Below, one piece after another: positions 62,519 to 64,000 of a stretch of DNA of 64,000 bases. Both the position numbers and the translations under genes were made by a program. The notes under the pieces are model-generated. The model was not told the DNA's origin and searched no databases. It saw nothing but the letters and a program-made list of their open reading frames with translations. Origin of the DNA: Acidimicrobiaceae bacterium (GTDB taxonomy: Bacteria > Actinomycetota > Acidimicrobiia > Acidimicrobiales > UBA8190); contig PLZB01000026.1 in the NCBI GenBank assembly GCA_003151955.1, positions 1 to 64,000 on the forward strand, in the 5' to 3' direction. Every line of letters begins with the position of its first letter. Position 1 is the first letter of the stretch.

Positions 62519-63964
62519 ATGTCGGCGCCCCGGGTTGTCTCCGTGGCGGCCGAGTCCCCGGCGTATCACGCCGGCATCCAGGTGGGCGACGAGCTGGTCG
62601 CCATCAACGGACGGGTGCCACGTGACGTGATCGAATACCGCCTGTTCGTGGACGAGGCCGACCCTGAGTTACTGGTGCGACGCGGCCACGAGGAGGTGGT
62701 CGTCGTCGTGGGGAAGGCCGCGGGCGAGGCGATGGGGGCCGAGGTGTCGTCGGCCCTGTTCGACCGGGTCCGGACCTGCGACAACCACTGTGAGTTCTGC
62801 TTCATCTACCAGCTCCCGAAGGGGATGCGGAAGAGTCTCTACCTGAAGGACGACGACTACCGGCTCTCCTTCCTCTACGGGAACTTCACGACGCTGACCC
62901 GGTTCACGGAGATGGACCTCGAGCGGGTGGTGACCGAAGGGCTGTCCCCACTGTTCGTCTCCATCCATGCCACCAACCCCGGGCTCCGGGCCGAGATGCT
63001 CCGCAACCCCCGGGGGGCGGTCAGCCTCCGATGGCTCCGGGCCCTCCTCGACGCCGGGATCGAGGTCCACGGGCAGGTGGTGGTGTGCCCGGGGGTGAAC
63101 GACGGACCAGCCCTGGAGGAGACCCTGGCCGGCATCCTCGACGAGTACCCGCAGCTGGCCACGGCGGCCTGCGTCCCGCTGGGGCTGAGCCGGTTCTCCA
63201 ACGAGGCCGCCATGCGACCCCACACCACGGCCGAGGCGGCGGCCGTGGTGGACCTGGTGGAGGAGTGGCAGGAGATCTTCCTCACAACCCTGGGCCGGCG
63301 GCTCGTCTTCGCCGCCGACGAGTACTACCTGCTTGCCGATCGGCCCTTCCCTCCCGCCGCCGCCTACGAGGGGTTTCCCCAGCACGAGAACGGGATCGGG
63401 ATGGCCCGGGCCTTCGAGGCCGCCTTCGGGGGAGACGAGGAGGCGGCCCGGGGCGTCCATAGCGGGTTCTTCTCCTGGGTGGACGGGGCCCCGGCCGAGG
63501 GCTACCGGGCCCCCCGGCAGGCCGATCCCCGGCCGGAGGTGGGGCCCGGACCGGGAGCGGACGCCCGGCGCCCGGTGGCCATCATCACGGGGGAGTACGG
63601 CGTCCCGGTTCTCGGGCCCATCCTGGCCGGCCACGAGGCTGCGGGCGGACCGGTCCGGCTCCTCCCCGTCCACAACCACTTCTTCGGAGGGAACATCGCC
63701 GTGACAGGACTGCTGACCGGGGCCGACGTGGCCGAGGCACTCCGGGGGGAGCCGGCCGGGGACCGGTACCTGCTCCCCGACGTCTGCCTGTCCCAGGGCC
63801 GGTTCCTCGACGGGCTGGGCCTCGACGACCTGCCCCATCCGGTCGAGGTGGTGCCCTGCGACGGGCTCTCGCTCCGGCGGGCTCTCGAGAGCGACCCGAT
63901 GAGCCTCTTCGGTGCCGGCCCGGAGTCGGTCCGGGTTCCGATCGTCCTGCAGGGGGCCCGGTGA
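62519..63964 (+). CDS. DUF512 radical-SAM-like Fe-S protein with PDZ domain
   Basis: 481 residues. N-terminal PDZ-like domain (SPAYHAGIQVGDELVAINGR, about 12-62), then a CxxxCxxC cluster Cys87/Cys91/Cys94 (TCDNHCEFCF) in a radical-SAM-type barrel, and the C-terminal DUF512 domain (IITGEYGVPVLGPILAG, HNHFFGGNIAVTGLLTG). The cysteine spacing is that of radical SAM enzymes. The reaction is unknown; the family is common next to der in actinobacteria and clostridia. Its TGA overlaps the next gene (GTGA). Confidence 0.88.
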   Translation: MSAPRVVSVAAESPAYHAGIQVGDELVAINGRVPRDVIEYRLFVDEADPELLVRRGHEEVVVVVGKAAGEAMGAEVSSALFDRVRTCDNHCEFCFIYQLPKGMRKSLYLKDDDYRLSFLYGNFTTLTRFTEMDLERVVTEGLSPLFVSIHATNPGLRAEMLRNPRGAVSLRWLRALLDAGIEVHGQVVVCPGVNDGPALEETLAGILDEYPQLATAACVPLGLSRFSNEAAMRPHTTAEAAAVVDLVEEWQEIFLTTLGRRLVFAADEYYLLADRPFPPAAAYEGFPQHENGIGMARAFEAAFGGDEEAARGVHSGFFSWVDGAPAEGYRAPRQADPRPEVGPGPGADARRPVAIITGEYGVPVLGPILAGHEAAGGPVRLLPVHNHFFGGNIAVTGLLTGADVAEALRGEPAGDRYLLPDVCLSQGRFLDGLGLDDLPHPVEVVPCDGLSLRRALESDPMSLFGAGPESVRVPIVLQGAR

Positions 63965-64000
63965 GCACGGCCGGGACCAGGTCGAAAGAGGTCGGGGGCC
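63961..64000 (+). CDS. Start of a gene cut by the right edge
   Basis: GTG 63961 overlaps the DUF512 stop as GTGA and opens a frame of 13 codons (VSTAGTRSKEVGG) running off the window. Position suggests the ribosome GTPase der, which follows cmk in mycobacteria (Rv1713) and often follows DUF512 genes, but nothing in the visible residues proves it. Confidence 0.35.
   Translation, partial: MSTAGTRSKEVGG

Overview
The window is very GC-rich, densely packed bacterial DNA with mostly GTG/ATG (some TTG) starts and no gap over 300 bases without a gene. Gene order and protein types point to an actinomycete, most likely class Acidimicrobiia. The clues are the order HAD phosphatase - NAD kinase - recN - pyrG - Nudix - xerD - scpA - scpB - rluB - cmk, which parallels the Mycobacterium tuberculosis Rv1692-Rv1713 region, an F420-dependent Ddn-like reductase, a Stf0-type sulfotransferase and a secreted protein with GYWLVASDGGIF repeats. 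No rRNA, tRNA, CRISPR array, insertion sequence or prophage was seen.

Layout. (1) 1-13,000, mostly minus strand: a catabolic operon running leftward from 9890 (FAD dehydrogenase of the ketosteroid-dehydrogenase type, Rieske oxygenase, acyl-CoA ligase, 2-oxoacid dehydrogenase E1-alpha and E1-beta, free lipoyl domain), a membrane diguanylate cyclase, and behind it a decayed second copy of the E1-beta/lipoyl end. A second AMP ligase is divergent from a polytopic membrane protein. (2) 13,000-24,600: a DUF4214-methyltransferase fusion, a nitroreductase, two low-complexity proteins, an HD phosphohydrolase, a Gfo/Idh/MocA oxidoreductase, a VapBC-like toxin-antitoxin pair with a repeat operator, a flavodoxin-like reductase, a DHA2 efflux pump, a secreted subtilisin-like protease and a secreted beta-propeller/42-residue-repeat protein. 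(3) 24,477-29,225, minus: a second catabolic operon (acetoacetate-decarboxylase family, SDR, amidohydrolase, KshA-like Rieske oxygenase) ending in its own TetR gene; a clear -35/-10 promoter overlaps a palindrome. (4) 29,293-38,701, plus: an unusual accessory stretch made of a Stf0 sulfotransferase with a large unknown tail, a two-part 2OG-Fe(II) oxygenase and an SDR, then a dynamin-like GTPase, an Hsp70 ATPase domain fused to non-chaperone C-terminal domains, and a single-pass membrane sensor-like protein. (5) 38,735-64,000: core housekeeping genes for NAD(P), DNA repair, CTP synthesis, chromosome dimer resolution, tryptophanyl-tRNA, condensin ScpAB, pseudouridine, aromatic amino acids, CMP kinase, phospholipids and isoprenoids, with a few cell-envelope genes.

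Regulation. Many unlinked genes share TANNNT placed exactly 6 or 8 bases before the start codon, with no Shine-Dalgarno sequence. This is the signature of leaderless transcripts. In one case (ispH / DUF512 gene) the two divergent elements form a palindrome, and in another (pyrG) the leaderless start opens a 7-codon upstream ORF whose stop overlaps the pyrG start.

Most speculative but most interesting are the dynamin/Hsp70/membrane-protein cassette (34158-38701) and the adjoining sulfotransferase/2OG-oxygenase/SDR operon. All positions and motifs were read by eye; family names come from remembered motifs, not from searches.
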